Part shown: in pieces, positions 42,379 through 52,609 of the stretch
Layout of the letters: the number at the start of each line of letters is the position of its first letter
How positions within the stretch are numbered: the first letter of the stretch is position 1
Origin: Mucilaginibacter sp. JRF
Lineage (GTDB): Bacteria; Bacteroidota; Bacteroidia; Sphingobacteriales; Sphingobacteriaceae
Reading direction: 5' to 3'
DNA length: 64,000 nt
Assembly (NCBI RefSeq): GCF_015223065.1
Contig: NZ_JADFBY010000001.1
Span: 248,001 to 312,000 of the forward strand
The notes under the pieces: model-generated
Seen by the model: only the letters and a program-made list of their open reading frames with translations
Database searches by the model: none
Told to the model about the DNA's origin: nothing
Translations under genes and position numbers: made by a program

Positions 42379-42386
42379 TACATTTG
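42379..42386 (+). promoter_or_regulatory. -7 box upstream of ccmC
   Basis: TACATTTG matches the consensus exactly, 17 bases before the ccmC ATG. A GTTG lies 15 bases upstream, slightly closer than usual. Confidence 0.45.
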
Positions 42387-42403
42387 TGCCCACAAACTAA
42401 TTT

Positions 42404-43078
42404 ATGAAGTTTATTTATCAATGGTGGTGGAAGGTATTAGCCGTTGTGGTGATACTTTACACGCTAATAGCCGGTTTATTAATAAACGTACCGCGTTTAC
42501 CCATCGTACACGAAACCATACGTAACACCTATTACCACGTACCTATGTGGATGGCCATGTTCACGGTGTTCACTATATCGGTTATCTACAGCATTAAATA
42601 CCTGGGTTCATCAAACCCCAAGCACGATCTGATAGCGGTTGAATGCGTTAACGTAGGCGTTTTCTTTTTTATTTTAGGGCTGGTAACCGGCATGATATGG
42701 GCTAAATATACCTGGGGCGAGTATTGGAGTAACGACCCCAAGCAAAACAGCGCCGCTATCGCGTTTTTACTATACTGTGCTTATTTAGTACTACGTAATG
42801 CCATTGATGAGGAGCAAAAACGAGCTAAAATATCGGCTATCTATAACATTTTTGCCTTCCCGGTAATGATAGTGCTGATCATGGTACTGCCGCGTATGAC
42901 GGATTCATTACACCCGGGTAACGGTGGCAACCCGGCCTTTGGTAAGCTCGATCTGGATAGCAAGATGCGTATGATATTGTACCCGGCGTTTATTGCCTGG
43001 AGCCTGTTCGCGGTATGGATTGCTACCCTGCGTTACCGTATCCGCCTAATTGAATATAAACAGAATTCCCTTGATTAA
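42404..43078 (+). CDS. ccmC: heme exporter/cytochrome c biogenesis protein CcmC
   Basis: The 224-aa protein has six TM helices and a CcmC-type tryptophan-rich loop, TWGEYWSNDPKQNSAAIAF (about residues 104-122), with flanking histidines (VPIVHETIRNTYYHVP and HPGNGGNP). It should bring heme to CcmE in the periplasm. It has its own promoter box and ends in an ATG overlap with the next gene (one base). Confidence 0.88.
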   Translation: MKFIYQWWWKVLAVVVILYTLIAGLLINVPRLPIVHETIRNTYYHVPMWMAMFTVFTISVIYSIKYLGSSNPKHDLIAVECVNVGVFFFILGLVTGMIWAKYTWGEYWSNDPKQNSAAIAFLLYCAYLVLRNAIDEEQKRAKISAIYNIFAFPVMIVLIMVLPRMTDSLHPGNGGNPAFGKLDLDSKMRMILYPAFIAWSLFAVWIATLRYRIRLIEYKQNSLD

Positions 43079-43290
43079 TGATGAAGAAGATATTATCCCT
43101 TATAGTATTACTATTAAGCTTTACGGCTGTGTTCGCCCAAAACGGTGCCGATATTGAAATGGCGGATACCCTGCGCAGCTCGGGCAAAATATACGTTGTA
43201 GTGGCTACTTTGGCCATTATTTTTGTTGGTTTGGCCATTTATCTGTTCTCGATAGATAAAAGATTAAAAAAAGTCGAAAACGAAAAATAG
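43078..43290 (+). CDS. CcmD-like small membrane protein
   Basis: The 70-aa protein has a signal-like N-terminus (MMKKILSLIVLLLSFTAVFA), a short spacer and one TM helix (about 39-61), followed by a basic tail (DKRLKKVENEK). The position directly after ccmC, overlapping by one base, and the size match Bacteroidota CcmD-family proteins, which stabilise CcmABC. The second ATG at 43081 is an equally good start. Confidence 0.72.
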   Translation: MMKKILSLIVLLLSFTAVFAQNGADIEMADTLRSSGKIYVVVATLAIIFVGLAIYLFSIDKRLKKVENEK

Positions 43291-43340
43291 TTCAAAAGTT
43301 TAGCCTGCGTTATTTAAACATTGCTTTATTTTAATTGTTA

Positions 43341-43363
43341 CGTAGTGTAGCCTAAACACTATG
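43341..43363 (+). terminator. weak hairpin after the ccm cluster
   Basis: CGTAGTGT (43341-43348) pairs with ACACTATG (43356-43363) with one G-T pair and a 7-base loop. CGTTTTGG follows, so the U-tract is poor. It lies 50 bases after the ccmD-like stop and 87 bases before gdhA. Confidence 0.3.
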
Positions 43364-43449
43364 CGTTTTGGCATTTGCAGTTGTGCTAAAATTTGTGTCA
43401 AATTTGCGCATGTTTTAACACCCAATTATTTACTCATACTTATTTTTTT

Positions 43450-44883
43450 ATGTCAGATAATTCGATTTTAGCTCAGGATACCCATTTTTTTGGGGACGTA
43501 TGCAAAAATTTTGATTACGCCGCTAAGTTTACAAAGCACGATGCCGGTTTGCTCGATCAGATCAGATCATGCAATAGTGTTTACCGTTTCCGTTTCCCTA
43601 TACGCCGTGGTAATGGCTTTGAGGTTATTGACGCATGGCGCGTTGAGCACTCACACCACCAATCGCCAACCAAGGGCGGTATACGTTACAGCGAGTTTGT
43701 TAACGAGGATGAAGTGATGGCCCTTGCCGCGCTCATGACTTACAAGTGTGCCATTGTTAACGTGCCTTTTGGCGGTGCAAAGGGTGGTATACGCATCAAC
43801 CCTAAAACCTACAGCGTACAGGAGTTAGAGAACATCACCCGACGTTACACTGTCGAACTAATAAAAAAGAATTTTATAGGCCCCAGCATTGACGTACCTG
43901 CGCCGGATTACGGTACAGGCGAGCGCGAAATGAGCTGGATAGCCGATACCTATGCCACCATGAACCCCGGCCAGCTGGATGCTATGGGCGCCGTAACAGG
44001 CAAGCCTATCGCGTTGCATGGTATACAGGGTCGTCGTGAAGCTACCGGTCGTGGTGTGGCCATTGCCATACGCGAGTGTGTGAGCTTTGCTGACGATATG
44101 CAGGCACTGGGTTTAACCACAGGCATTGCCGGTAAACGCATCATTGTACAGGGCTTAGGTAATGTAGGTTTTTATACCGCTAAGTTTTTACAGGAGTACG
44201 GTGGCATAATAGTAGGCATCTGTGAGTTTGAAGGCGCTATCTATAATGCCGATGGTTTAGATGTTGAGGCTGTATTCCAGCACCGCAAATCAACCGGGTC
44301 AATCTTAGGCTATGCCGGTGCTAAGCAGGAGTTCAAAGAATCAGGCGAAGGCTTAGAGCAACCATGTGATATATTGGTGCCGGCGGCTTTAGAGAACCAG
44401 ATCACAGCTGAAAATGCCGGTCGTATCCAGGCCAAGATTATTGCCGAAGGCGCTAACGGTCCAACTACTCCGGAGGCTGAGGCGATATTTTACGCTAAAG
44501 GCGGTATCATCATCCCTGATATGTATGCTAACGCGGGCGGTGTAACCGTATCATATTTCGAGTGGTTAAAAAACCTTTCGCACGTGGCATTTGGCCGTAT
44601 CAACCGCAGGTTTGAGGAGAATAACAACCTTAACCTGGTTAACATGGTTGAAGGTATTACCGGTTTATCATTAACCCCGGCTCAGCGTGCTACTATTGTT
44701 AAAGGCTCGTCGGAGTTGGAATTGGTTAACTCGGGCTTAGAGGATACCATGATCCGCTCGTACCACGAGATACGTGAAACCTACAAAACGGTTGAAAAGA
44801 TAGATACCCTGCGTACCGCGGCTTTTGTTGGCGCTATCAACAAAATAGCGGTATCATACCAAAACCTGGGTATCTGGCCATAA
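43450..44883 (+). CDS. gdhA: glutamate dehydrogenase (Glu/Leu/Phe/Val dehydrogenase family)
   Basis: The 477-aa protein begins [15 protein letters not shown] at ATG 43450; a GTG 57 bases upstream would add a cysteine-rich, improbable extension. The glutamate-binding region [17 protein letters not shown] with its lysines, the [15 protein letters not shown] segment and the Rossmann [17 protein letters not shown] are typical. It interconverts glutamate and 2-oxoglutarate plus ammonia, linking carbon and nitrogen metabolism. It is a single-gene transcript, closed by a strong terminator. Confidence 0.94.
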   Translation: MSDNSILAQDTHFFGDVCKNFDYAAKFTKHDAGLLDQIRSCNSVYRFRFPIRRGNGFEVIDAWRVEHSHHQSPTKGGIRYSEFVNEDEVMALAALMTYKCAIVNVPFGGAKGGIRINPKTYSVQELENITRRYTVELIKKNFIGPSIDVPAPDYGTGEREMSWIADTYATMNPGQLDAMGAVTGKPIALHGIQGRREATGRGVAIAIRECVSFADDMQALGLTTGIAGKRIIVQGLGNVGFYTAKFLQEYGGIIVGICEFEGAIYNADGLDVEAVFQHRKSTGSILGYAGAKQEFKESGEGLEQPCDILVPAALENQITAENAGRIQAKIIAEGANGPTTPEAEAIFYAKGGIIIPDMYANAGGVTVSYFEWLKNLSHVAFGRINRRFEENNNLNLVNMVEGITGLSLTPAQRATIVKGSSELELVNSGLEDTMIRSYHEIRETYKTVEKIDTLRTAAFVGAINKIAVSYQNLGIWP

Positions 44884-44905
44884 TATAAGCCATATACTGA
44901 TATTG

Positions 44906-44942
44906 AAGCGCCGTGGTATATTCTTTACCACGGCGCTTTTTG
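44906..44942 (+). terminator. Rho-independent terminator after gdhA
   Basis: A perfect 13-bp stem (44906-44918 with 44926-44938, AAGCGCCGTGGTA) with a 7-base loop runs into TTTTTG. It starts 22 bases after the gdhA stop codon. Confidence 0.9.
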
Positions 44943-45038
44943 TTGAAAATTATAACCCCGGTATGATGGAATTGCCATTTGTTTGCTACAGATTTGCAAC
45001 TCGCAAAAACAAATCAGGGTCTGTAAAATTTATATTAA

Positions 45039-47051
45039 ATGAACCATCTGGCTAATTCAACATCACCATACTTACTTCAGCACGTTAATAACCCGGTAGA
45101 CTGGTACCCCTGGGGGCCGGAGGCTTTGCAAAAAGCTAAGGACGAGAATAAGTTGATATTGGTAAGTATTGGCTACTCGGCGTGCCACTGGTGCCACGTA
45201 ATGGAGCATGAGAGCTTTGAGGATGAGCAGGTAGCCACCGTGATGAACGAATATTTTGTTTGCATTAAGGTTGACCGCGAGGAACGCCCCGATGTTGACC
45301 AGATATACATGAGTGCCGTACAGTTAATGACCGGCCGCGGCGGTTGGCCTTTGAACTGCATTTGCCTGCCCGATCAGCGGCCTATTTATGGCGGTACTTA
45401 TTTCCGTAAAAATGAGTGGGTGTCGTTATTGTTCAACCTGGCCGATTTTTACAAGCAAAAACCACAGGAAGCTGAAGAATACGCGGTAAAGTTAACCGAA
45501 GGCATCAACCAATATGAATCGGTTGATTTTATTGCAAAGACTGAAGATGCCTACACGCTGAAAGATCTGCAAACCATCATCAATAACTGGAAAAAGTATT
45601 TTGATAATGTAGAGGGTGGCTTCGGCGCGGCACCAAAGTTCCCGATGCCTAATAGCTGGATAAGCCTGATGCGCTATGCCCATTTGAGTAAAGATGCCGA
45701 GGTAACAGCCGCTGTTGATCTGACCCTGAAAAAGATGGCTTACGGCGGGATATATGATCATGTAGGCGGTGGTTTTGCCCGTTATGCGGTCGACGGCCAT
45801 TGGCATGTACCGCATTTTGAAAAGATGCTGTATGATAACGGGCAATTACTCAGCCTGTATGCCGAAGCTTATACCTGGAAAAGCGAACCGCTTTACAAGC
45901 AGATAGCCGCCGAGATAACTGAATTTGTTTTGCGCGAGCTAACATCGCCGGATGGTGGCTTTTACTCAGCCCTTGATGCCGATAGCGAAGGGGTAGAGGG
46001 TAAGTTCTACACTTTTACAAAGGATGAATTAACGGCGATATTAGGTGAGAATGCCGACCTGTTCGCTATATATTATAACGCTACTGCCGATGGTAACTGG
46101 GAGGAGGAGCATACTAATGTATTTTTCCGTAACCGGGATGATGAGGCGCTTGCTGCCGATCTGGGATTGACAATTGATTTCCTGCGCGAAAAGATAACAA
46201 GCCTTAAACAGCAATTACTCACAGCCCGTGGCGAGCGTATCAGGCCGGGACTGGATAACAAAATATTAGCTTCATGGAATGGCCTTATGCTAAAAGGGCT
46301 TTGTGATGCTTACCGCGCTTTTAATAAGGACAGATACCTGCAATGCGCGATATCAAACGCTAATTTCATAGTCAATAACCTGATCAACGCATCAGGCAAG
46401 CTATCGCGTTTATATAAAAAGGATGTACCGGGCGGCGATGGTTTAGCCTTTTTGGATGATTACGCCAATGTTGTTGATGCCTTTATTACACTATACGAGG
46501 TTACGTTTGACGAACAGTGGATAATCCGCGCACGTACCTTGGCCGATGTGGCCATCCGTAATTTTTACGACGAGGAGGGAGGCATCTTCTTTTACACCGC
46601 TGCCGACGATGAAATGCTGATAGCCCGTAAATCAGAAATTATGGATGGGGTTACACCTGCATCAAATTCAACCATGGCGCGCAACCTTAAAAAGCTGGGT
46701 CTGTTGTATGATGATGAACAATACACCGAAATTTCGGCGCAATTGTTGCGTAACATTATGCCTTATCTGGGTAAGTATGGTTCGGTATATTCAAACTGGA
46801 TAATGCTGCTTACTGATGAGGTGTATGGTGTATATGAAGTAGCTATTACCGGTGCTGAGCACGAAAGCTACCGCCGTGATATTGAAAAAACTTACATTCC
46901 TAACAAAATAATGTTGGGCGGCAACGCAGGAAGTTTACCTTTGCTGCAAGAGAAGTTTGGAGATGAAACACAGATTTTTGTGTGCCGTGATAAAACCTGC
47001 GGCTTACCATCACTAACTGTTAACGAGGCTTTAAAACAAATTGAAGCCTGA
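45039..47051 (+). CDS. thioredoxin domain-containing protein, DUF255/YyaL family
   Basis: The 670-aa protein starts with a thioredoxin-like domain containing [20 protein letters not shown] and the C49-H-W-C52-H53 pair ([14 protein letters not shown]). An alpha/alpha-barrel-like domain follows (about 200-640), as in N-acyl-glucosamine 2-epimerase-type folds. Homologues (spermatogenesis-associated protein 20, YyaL) are widespread, but the substrate is not known. No signal peptide, so it is cytoplasmic. It is followed 26 bases later by the FKBP isomerase. Confidence 0.92.
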   Translation: MNHLANSTSPYLLQHVNNPVDWYPWGPEALQKAKDENKLILVSIGYSACHWCHVMEHESFEDEQVATVMNEYFVCIKVDREERPDVDQIYMSAVQLMTGRGGWPLNCICLPDQRPIYGGTYFRKNEWVSLLFNLADFYKQKPQEAEEYAVKLTEGINQYESVDFIAKTEDAYTLKDLQTIINNWKKYFDNVEGGFGAAPKFPMPNSWISLMRYAHLSKDAEVTAAVDLTLKKMAYGGIYDHVGGGFARYAVDGHWHVPHFEKMLYDNGQLLSLYAEAYTWKSEPLYKQIAAEITEFVLRELTSPDGGFYSALDADSEGVEGKFYTFTKDELTAILGENADLFAIYYNATADGNWEEEHTNVFFRNRDDEALAADLGLTIDFLREKITSLKQQLLTARGERIRPGLDNKILASWNGLMLKGLCDAYRAFNKDRYLQCAISNANFIVNNLINASGKLSRLYKKDVPGGDGLAFLDDYANVVDAFITLYEVTFDEQWIIRARTLADVAIRNFYDEEGGIFFYTAADDEMLIARKSEIMDGVTPASNSTMARNLKKLGLLYDDEQYTEISAQLLRNIMPYLGKYGSVYSNWIMLLTDEVYGVYEVAITGAEHESYRRDIEKTYIPNKIMLGGNAGSLPLLQEKFGDETQIFVCRDKTCGLPSLTVNEALKQIEA

Positions 47052-47077
47052 TTACTTATAATAAAAAAACGACTATA

Positions 47078-47575
47078 ATGAAAATTGAACCAAAGCACGT
47101 AGTATCGTTAACATATGATTTGTATGTTGATAACAATGGTACCGAAGAAAAAGTAGAAAGCGCGACCGAGGAGCAACCACTAACCTTTTTATATGGTGCA
47201 GGCCAGATGTTGCCAAAATTTGAAGAAAACTTAAGCAGCCACTCAACCGGTGATGCTTATGAGTTTCGCCTGAGTGCCGAAGATGCTTATGGTGAATATG
47301 ATGATGAAGCAGTAGCTAATTTGCCAAAGGAGATGTTTGAAGGAACTGAAATTCCTGAAATTGGCAGCGTTATTCCTTTACAGGATAATAATGGCAACCG
47401 TTTCCGCGGTCAGGTAGTATCAATAGCCGAGGATGCGGTTATAGTTGACCTTAACCACCCTATGGCAGGCCAGGAGTTACACTTTAAAGGCACTGTGCTT
47501 AATGTACGCCCCGCAACCGAAGAAGAACTGGCTCATGGCCATGCCCACGGTCCGGATGGTCACCACGGTCATTAA
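47078..47575 (+). CDS. SlyD-like FKBP-type peptidyl-prolyl isomerase
   Basis: The 165-aa protein has the FKBP fold (VVSLTYDLYVDNNG and LTFLYGAGQMLPKFEENL) with an inserted IF-like domain (about 85-125) and a histidine-rich tail (AHGHAHGPDGHHGH) that could bind Ni2+ or other metals. SlyD proteins combine prolyl isomerisation with chaperone activity. It follows the DUF255 gene closely and shares the palindromic terminator with the opposite-strand neighbour. Confidence 0.92.
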   Translation: MKIEPKHVVSLTYDLYVDNNGTEEKVESATEEQPLTFLYGAGQMLPKFEENLSSHSTGDAYEFRLSAEDAYGEYDDEAVANLPKEMFEGTEIPEIGSVIPLQDNNGNRFRGQVVSIAEDAVIVDLNHPMAGQELHFKGTVLNVRPATEEELAHGHAHGPDGHHGH

Positions 47576-47591
47576 TACCACGATATACTAA

Positions 47592-47623
47592 CAGAAAAGG
47601 CGCTTCATGAAGCGCCTTTTCTG
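47592..47623. terminator. 32-bp perfect palindrome, bidirectional terminator
   Basis: CAGAAAAGGCGCTTCA at 47592-47607 is followed directly by its exact reverse complement up to 47623. Both sides end in T-rich or A-rich flanks, so it can terminate slyD on the plus strand and the gene ending at 47625 on the minus strand. Only one base separates it from the latter's stop codon. Confidence 0.88.
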
Positions 47624-47624
47624 T

Positions 47625-48314
47625 TTAAAAATATATTCTCCCACGGTTATCAAACCGGCAGGTAATGATCACCGTCATGCCCACATTCTCGCCGTTTTTT
47701 GTGGCCGGTAAAAATATCCTGTCCTCATTAGTTAAAGTATCAAGCGGAATTTCAGCCACTTTATTGATGTATCCGCTGGGCGATACAACACGTATCTTAA
47801 AATCAGCCAGTCTGCCGCCGGGGCTTACCAAAAGCTCAACTATCGCGCTCAGGTTTGAAACGTCTATTTCCTCACCCAGTCTGGATGGAACCTTTATTTG
47901 GCTAACATAAGCCAGGTAACCAAAATATACGCTGCCCGGCTTTATCGGTGCCGATATGGCATCATTAGGTTTTATCTCGTCATCAATTACATAGCGTACC
48001 GCCCGCATAGTATCCACCGGAGATGAAAAGGTGATGGCATGTTTGTCATAATCATAATTTTGCAACAGCACACCTTTTTTGCTGTAAAAGTGCCAAACCC
48101 CTACACGCTTGCCACGCTCATATTTACCGCTGGCAATGGCGGTTTTTTTACGGTATATGGCTTGGTAAAGCCCATGCTTTACCGAAGGGCTATCAGCCAA
48201 AACAGTATAGTTTTCCTGTACATCCTCGATCAGCTTTTCGCTTTTTTTGCGGGTTATTTGGCCGTACGATGTTGTTGTGATAAGGAATAGTAAAAGTATA
48301 AGCAGGTATTTCAT
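47625..48314 (-). CDS. secreted protein with MORN-like segment, unknown function
   Basis: The ATG at 48314 (MKYLLILLLFLITTTSYG, signal peptide) is preferred over a TTG 15 bases upstream. The product is 229 aa. Residues about 45-95 resemble an MORN-like antitoxin or toxin-free repeat (AIASGKYERGKRVGVWHFYS, then GVLLQNYDYD). The C-terminal half resembles an energy-transducing TonB C-terminal region in secondary structure, but the match is weak. Function unknown. It lies downstream of the TonB-type gene on the same strand. Confidence 0.6.
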   Translation of the reverse strand: MKYLLILLLFLITTTSYGQITRKKSEKLIEDVQENYTVLADSPSVKHGLYQAIYRKKTAIASGKYERGKRVGVWHFYSKKGVLLQNYDYDKHAITFSSPVDTMRAVRYVIDDEIKPNDAISAPIKPGSVYFGYLAYVSQIKVPSRLGEEIDVSNLSAIVELLVSPGGRLADFKIRVVSPSGYINKVAEIPLDTLTNEDRIFLPATKNGENVGMTVIITCRFDNRGRIYF

Positions 48315-48384
48315 CGCTGTAAAATTCAAATTAATAACATAAGGTTACAGGTCGCGGTTTTATGGTTGTGTTTATTTATTGGTA

Positions 48385-51126
48385 TTATCCTCGTCGGCCA
48401 CCACCGCCGCCTCCGCCACCACCCCGGGCGCCACGGTCAAAGCCACCTTCGCGGCGCTCGCCACGATTGCCGCCACCCATGCCGCCGCCCGCAAATTTGC
48501 GGAAACGGTAGCTAAAAGTAAACAGAAAATATCGCCCTAAACGGTTAGTACGTGAATCGACGGTTACGTTGCCGTTAACCGATCGGCTAATGCCCGTATT
48601 CTGGTTAAGCAAGTCAAACCCCTGTAACCTGAACGATGCCGAGTTCTGCTTCAAAAACTGGTACTCGATATAAGTGCTGATAATGGTAGGGTTCACACTG
48701 CGCGAGCCAAAGCCGCTGTTTATTTCTCTGGTCAGATTATAGCCTAATATCCATCCGTCAAAAAAGTAGTTTCGCCCATCAAGCCCTAAGCGCCAGGTAT
48801 TAACATTACGATTGAGTGGACGGGTTTCGTTAGAAAGGCTGTTTTTTGACGTATTGATGCTATAATTCCCACTTATTTCGGTATCCATAATGCTATCAAT
48901 ATCGGCCCTGAATTTTAAGCCCTGTGTAAGCACAAGGTTTTTAACCAGGTTGCGCTCATCCTCAATAAATGCTACCTGGTTGTTATAATTACTACTGCCA
49001 TTAAATGATACCGTGTACGATTTATTGGTAAACGGCTTAGTAGTAAAGGCATAATTGCCGTTTATAGAGTAAAAGCCATCAGTATTTAAATAGCGGGTTT
49101 CCTGTATCAGTCTGCCATTGTTATCAGTGCCCGTAGTATCGTTTGATCGTACCGGGCGGGTGTTTGATACTATATTGTTAGCGGTGGTGTTATAATCTAA
49201 ATTAACAAATAATGAGTTGCCGCTTTGCACGTTAAACTGGTTAAAGCGTAAGCTGTAGCGCATGTTAAATTCCGGCTTAAGGTCGGGATTGCCATACACA
49301 CGGTTTTGCGGGTTCGACAGGTCGGGCTTAGGCTGTAGCTGATAAAAGTTGGGCTGCTGGTTCGAGCCGTTAAAGTTAAAGGTAAGCGTGCGGTTAGGCG
49401 TAAACTTGTATATAAAGTTAGCGTTGGGTATGTAGTTCACCGTATTGCGCGATGTACGTGTACCCTGAAACTCACCCTGCAAAGTAGTAGGCTGTATGCC
49501 CATACCCACCGTAAAGTTGTATTTAGTTTTTATGCTGCGCAGATTTAATCCAAAACGGTTGTTGATGAACTGATAGTTATAAACCGTACTCAACGAATCG
49601 ACATATGTGAGTTCATTAGTATACGGGTTGATGCGATAGTTAAAGCGGTCGTTTTTATTATTGGTATAGCTGTAGTTATAGTTAGCCTCTAAAAACATGC
49701 CTTCGGCAAGCGGCTCGGTAAACGAAACGCTGGTACCAAACCTGTCGGTTGAACCGGCTGTATTTATTTGCTGATAAATAGTATCTCGCAGGCTGGTTTC
49801 TTGATTTTGGGCATTGTAAAGGTCTTGCGCGTTATTGGTATTGTCCGACGAGTTGAAATTCAGGTTCACGCTAAAATTACGGCCCTTTTTATGAAAGCGA
49901 TGGTTGAACAGCAAGTTACCACCATAACTTGGTGAGCGGTTATTACTGTTATTAAATTGCTGACCAACATCGGTAATGCCGTTGCGGGTATTTATAAAGT
50001 TGAGGTTATTATCGTTGCCGGATGTGTTGATGTTCAGGTTCGGGCTGATCTTAAAAAAGTTAAGTGTATCAGGCTTAAATTCAAGGTTAAAATCAACATG
50101 GTGGCTGGTGCTCCAGTTGGTATTGTTACTTTGGTTATTACGGGTTATAGCTCCCGAGTTGTATAGTTCCTCACGTAAGGATGAACTTATGGTATTACGA
50201 TCATTATCATCAATACTATATCGGCCATCAAATTTGAACATCTTACCAAACTCATCACTAAACCTCACCTGGCCCGAACGCTGGGTATTAATGCCGTTTT
50301 GATTGCCGTCGGTATTGTTAAAATTACCCAATACTGATATCTGCTGCTGATTATTAAAATGGTTGACAAATACCCGTGTGTTAAAACGACTATCGGTACC
50401 TATGCCCGCGTTTATTCTGCCAAAGTTGCCTACGTTTCGGTTCTTCTTAATGGTGATATTCAATATTTTGGCTGGTTCGCCGGTTTTAATACCGGTTAAG
50501 TTGGCCTGATCGCCGTAGTCATCAATCACCTGAATGTTCTCCACAATATCGGCAGGCAGGTTTTGTGTGGCCAGTTTAGGATCGCCGGCAAAAAAATCCT
50601 TACCGTTTACACGAACTTTGGTTACGGCCTTGCCGTGGGCTACAATATTGCCATCCTTGTCCACATCAATACCGGGCATCTTTTTCAACAGATCCTCCGT
50701 TGGTGAGCCATCACGTACCTTATAGGCGGAGGCGTTATACTCCACAGTATCCTGTTTTATGGTGATGGGCGGTTTCAATGCGGTAATGTTTACAATTCCT
50801 AAAATATTGATCTGCGTTTTCAGTTTAATAGGCTTCAAACTGGCCGATGCCGCGTCGGTAAGTTTAAAATCCCCTTTAAATACCTCATAGCCTATACCGG
50901 TTATGGTAAGTTTAAATGTGCTGCTTTTAACAGCCCCGAATTTGAACTTGCCTTCCATATCTGTAGCTACCGATAGGCTATCATTAGAGCCAACCAGCTT
51001 TACGCTCATGCCAGGCAGGGTAACGTTGGTACTATCAATTACTGAGCCTGTAACCTCGCGCGTTTTTTGAGCATAAGCGGCTACGAAAAATATAAGTGCA
51101 AAAAAGCTGAGTATAAGTTTTTTCAA
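48385..51126 (-). CDS. outer-membrane TonB-type beta-barrel protein with CarboxypepD-regulatory-like domain and Gly/Arg-rich tail
   Basis: The 913-aa protein starts at TTG (the frame is closed upstream without ATG) with a signal peptide ending AYAQ. A CarboxypepD_reg-like domain (about 24-105), a plug-like domain (about 130-225, GVDVDKDGNIVAHGKAVTKV) and a long beta-barrel of the OMP_b-brl_3 type (about 260-875) follow. The last barrel strand GRYFLFTFSYRF ends in an aromatic beta-signal, yet about 35 residues of G, R and E follow, ending GGGGGGRRG. Such receptors import or anchor ligands; the substrate is unknown and no SusD-like partner is adjacent. Confidence 0.85.
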   Translation of the reverse strand: MKKLILSFFALIFFVAAYAQKTREVTGSVIDSTNVTLPGMSVKLVGSNDSLSVATDMEGKFKFGAVKSSTFKLTITGIGYEVFKGDFKLTDAASASLKPIKLKTQINILGIVNITALKPPITIKQDTVEYNASAYKVRDGSPTEDLLKKMPGIDVDKDGNIVAHGKAVTKVRVNGKDFFAGDPKLATQNLPADIVENIQVIDDYGDQANLTGIKTGEPAKILNITIKKNRNVGNFGRINAGIGTDSRFNTRVFVNHFNNQQQISVLGNFNNTDGNQNGINTQRSGQVRFSDEFGKMFKFDGRYSIDDNDRNTISSSLREELYNSGAITRNNQSNNTNWSTSHHVDFNLEFKPDTLNFFKISPNLNINTSGNDNNLNFINTRNGITDVGQQFNNSNNRSPSYGGNLLFNHRFHKKGRNFSVNLNFNSSDNTNNAQDLYNAQNQETSLRDTIYQQINTAGSTDRFGTSVSFTEPLAEGMFLEANYNYSYTNNKNDRFNYRINPYTNELTYVDSLSTVYNYQFINNRFGLNLRSIKTKYNFTVGMGIQPTTLQGEFQGTRTSRNTVNYIPNANFIYKFTPNRTLTFNFNGSNQQPNFYQLQPKPDLSNPQNRVYGNPDLKPEFNMRYSLRFNQFNVQSGNSLFVNLDYNTTANNIVSNTRPVRSNDTTGTDNNGRLIQETRYLNTDGFYSINGNYAFTTKPFTNKSYTVSFNGSSNYNNQVAFIEDERNLVKNLVLTQGLKFRADIDSIMDTEISGNYSINTSKNSLSNETRPLNRNVNTWRLGLDGRNYFFDGWILGYNLTREINSGFGSRSVNPTIISTYIEYQFLKQNSASFRLQGFDLLNQNTGISRSVNGNVTVDSRTNRLGRYFLFTFSYRFRKFAGGGMGGGNRGERREGGFDRGARGGGGGGGGGRRG

Positions 51127-51379
51127 TTGGCAGTTGTGGGGTTAAGTTGCGTGTTCGACAATGAAGATACCCCATAGTTTAATAGCCATACACGTTGTAA
51201 TATAAATGTTGCATTAAATAACAATTTGAGGCAATTTAAATGATAAAGCACCGTTTAAGCATTGTAATCTCTCTGCAAGTTTATACACACGCGTTGTAGG
51301 ATTTTTACAATAGTGTGATAAATAATACTTACCTTCCCACTTTCCTAATAGTTTAAATTTTTAAATCCCATTTTAATTT

Positions 51380-52450
51380 ATGGCCTTTATTCATACGGTA
51401 CTCGAAGCACCTGCATACGGTTGGCAGGATAGCGATGGTAACCTTTCAAAACCTTCGCCGACCGAAATATTAAAAGCATTTGCAAGCCGCATGAATGTTA
51501 TTAAAGACCGCCGCAACTGGCTGCCATTAATGAGCTGGCTGATGGTATTGGCTTTAACGCCTTTCTTTTTGCTGTTCATATTCAAATACTTTAGCTTAAA
51601 ACTGCTGTTAATAACCTTTTTATACAGCATGGTAATTATGGGTACGCATGGTACCATCTGGTATCACCGCTACTGCACCCACCGGGCCTTTAAATTCCGC
51701 AATAATTTTTGGCGTTTTGTTACACAAAACCTTACGCTTAAAATTATCCCCGAAGAAATTTATGTGATTTCGCACCACGTACATCACGCGCTTTCTGATC
51801 AGCCTGGCGATCCGTATAATGCTACCGGCGGTTTTTTATATTGCTTTTTGGCCGATGCCAATCATCAGCCTATAAATCGCAACATGAACAAGAGTGATTA
51901 TAACCGTTGTGTAAGCCTGATGAAACATACTGGCGTAACAGCCAACACCTATGAGCAATATCAAAAATGGGGCACGGTTGCCAATCCGTTTTATACCATT
52001 GCAGGTGTGTTGTTAAGCTGGGGCTTTTGGTTTACCGTGTTCTACCTGCTTGGTGGTATAGCTTTGGCTTGTGCCTTACTTGGCGCTGCCGGTTTTTGGG
52101 CAGTAGGTGTGCGTACCTTTAATTACGAAGGCCACGGTAAAGGCAAGGATATGCGCCGCGAAGGTGTTGACCATAACCGTAACGATATGTCGGTTAATCA
52201 ACTTTGGCCGGGTATTGTGGCGGGCGAGTGGCATAATAATCACCACCTGTTCCCTAAAAGCGCGCGTTCGGGCTTTAAGCCTTACCAAATTGATATGGCC
52301 TGGTATTATATTAAGGCTATGCACTTTTTTGGCGCGGTAACTTGTTATAACGATTCGAAGAAGCGCTTTTACCAGCAGTATTATAAACCGGTGCCGGTTG
52401 TTGTTGATAAGATATGCCCCAAAACAGGTTTGCTGATAACCGAAATTTAA
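51380..52450 (+). CDS. acyl-CoA/fatty acid desaturase
   Basis: The 356-aa membrane desaturase has the three histidine boxes: H96-RYCT-H101, H132-H-V-H-H136 and EW-H285-NNHH289. Two to four TM helices lie at about 50-90 and 205-240. It should introduce a cis double bond into acyl chains using a diiron centre and oxygen. The start is ATG 51380, which lies 254 bases after the divergent TonB-type gene. No operon partner; a terminator follows. Confidence 0.92.
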   Translation: MAFIHTVLEAPAYGWQDSDGNLSKPSPTEILKAFASRMNVIKDRRNWLPLMSWLMVLALTPFFLLFIFKYFSLKLLLITFLYSMVIMGTHGTIWYHRYCTHRAFKFRNNFWRFVTQNLTLKIIPEEIYVISHHVHHALSDQPGDPYNATGGFLYCFLADANHQPINRNMNKSDYNRCVSLMKHTGVTANTYEQYQKWGTVANPFYTIAGVLLSWGFWFTVFYLLGGIALACALLGAAGFWAVGVRTFNYEGHGKGKDMRREGVDHNRNDMSVNQLWPGIVAGEWHNNHHLFPKSARSGFKPYQIDMAWYYIKAMHFFGAVTCYNDSKKRFYQQYYKPVPVVVDKICPKTGLLITEI

Positions 52451-52459
52451 GATATATAG

Positions 52460-52486
52460 AAAGCCACCTCAAGGTGGCTTTTTTGA
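52460..52486 (+). terminator. Rho-independent terminator after the desaturase
   Basis: A 9-bp stem AAAGCCACC (52460-52468) with GGTGGCTTT (52473-52481) and a TCAA loop runs into TTT. It lies 9 bases after the stop codon. Confidence 0.85.
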
Positions 52487-52609
52487 TGCGGCTTAATTTT
52501 GCCCGATTAAACTTTCAATTTACGGCGGCAATAATTACTTTAGTAGGGCAGATACCGTTGTGATGGGTTTGTTAACACGGTTTTTGTACCACCAACCAAT
52601 TACAAATAC

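Noticed and set aside
43393..43449. GTG-initiated extension of glutamate dehydrogenase
   Set aside because: The extra 19 residues are Cys/Phe-rich with no similarity to the family; ATG 43450 matches the normal start.
51280..51320. short inverted repeat TTGTA/TACAA upstream of the desaturase as a regulator site
   Set aside because: Arms are only 5 bases in AT-rich DNA and no matching regulator is adjacent.
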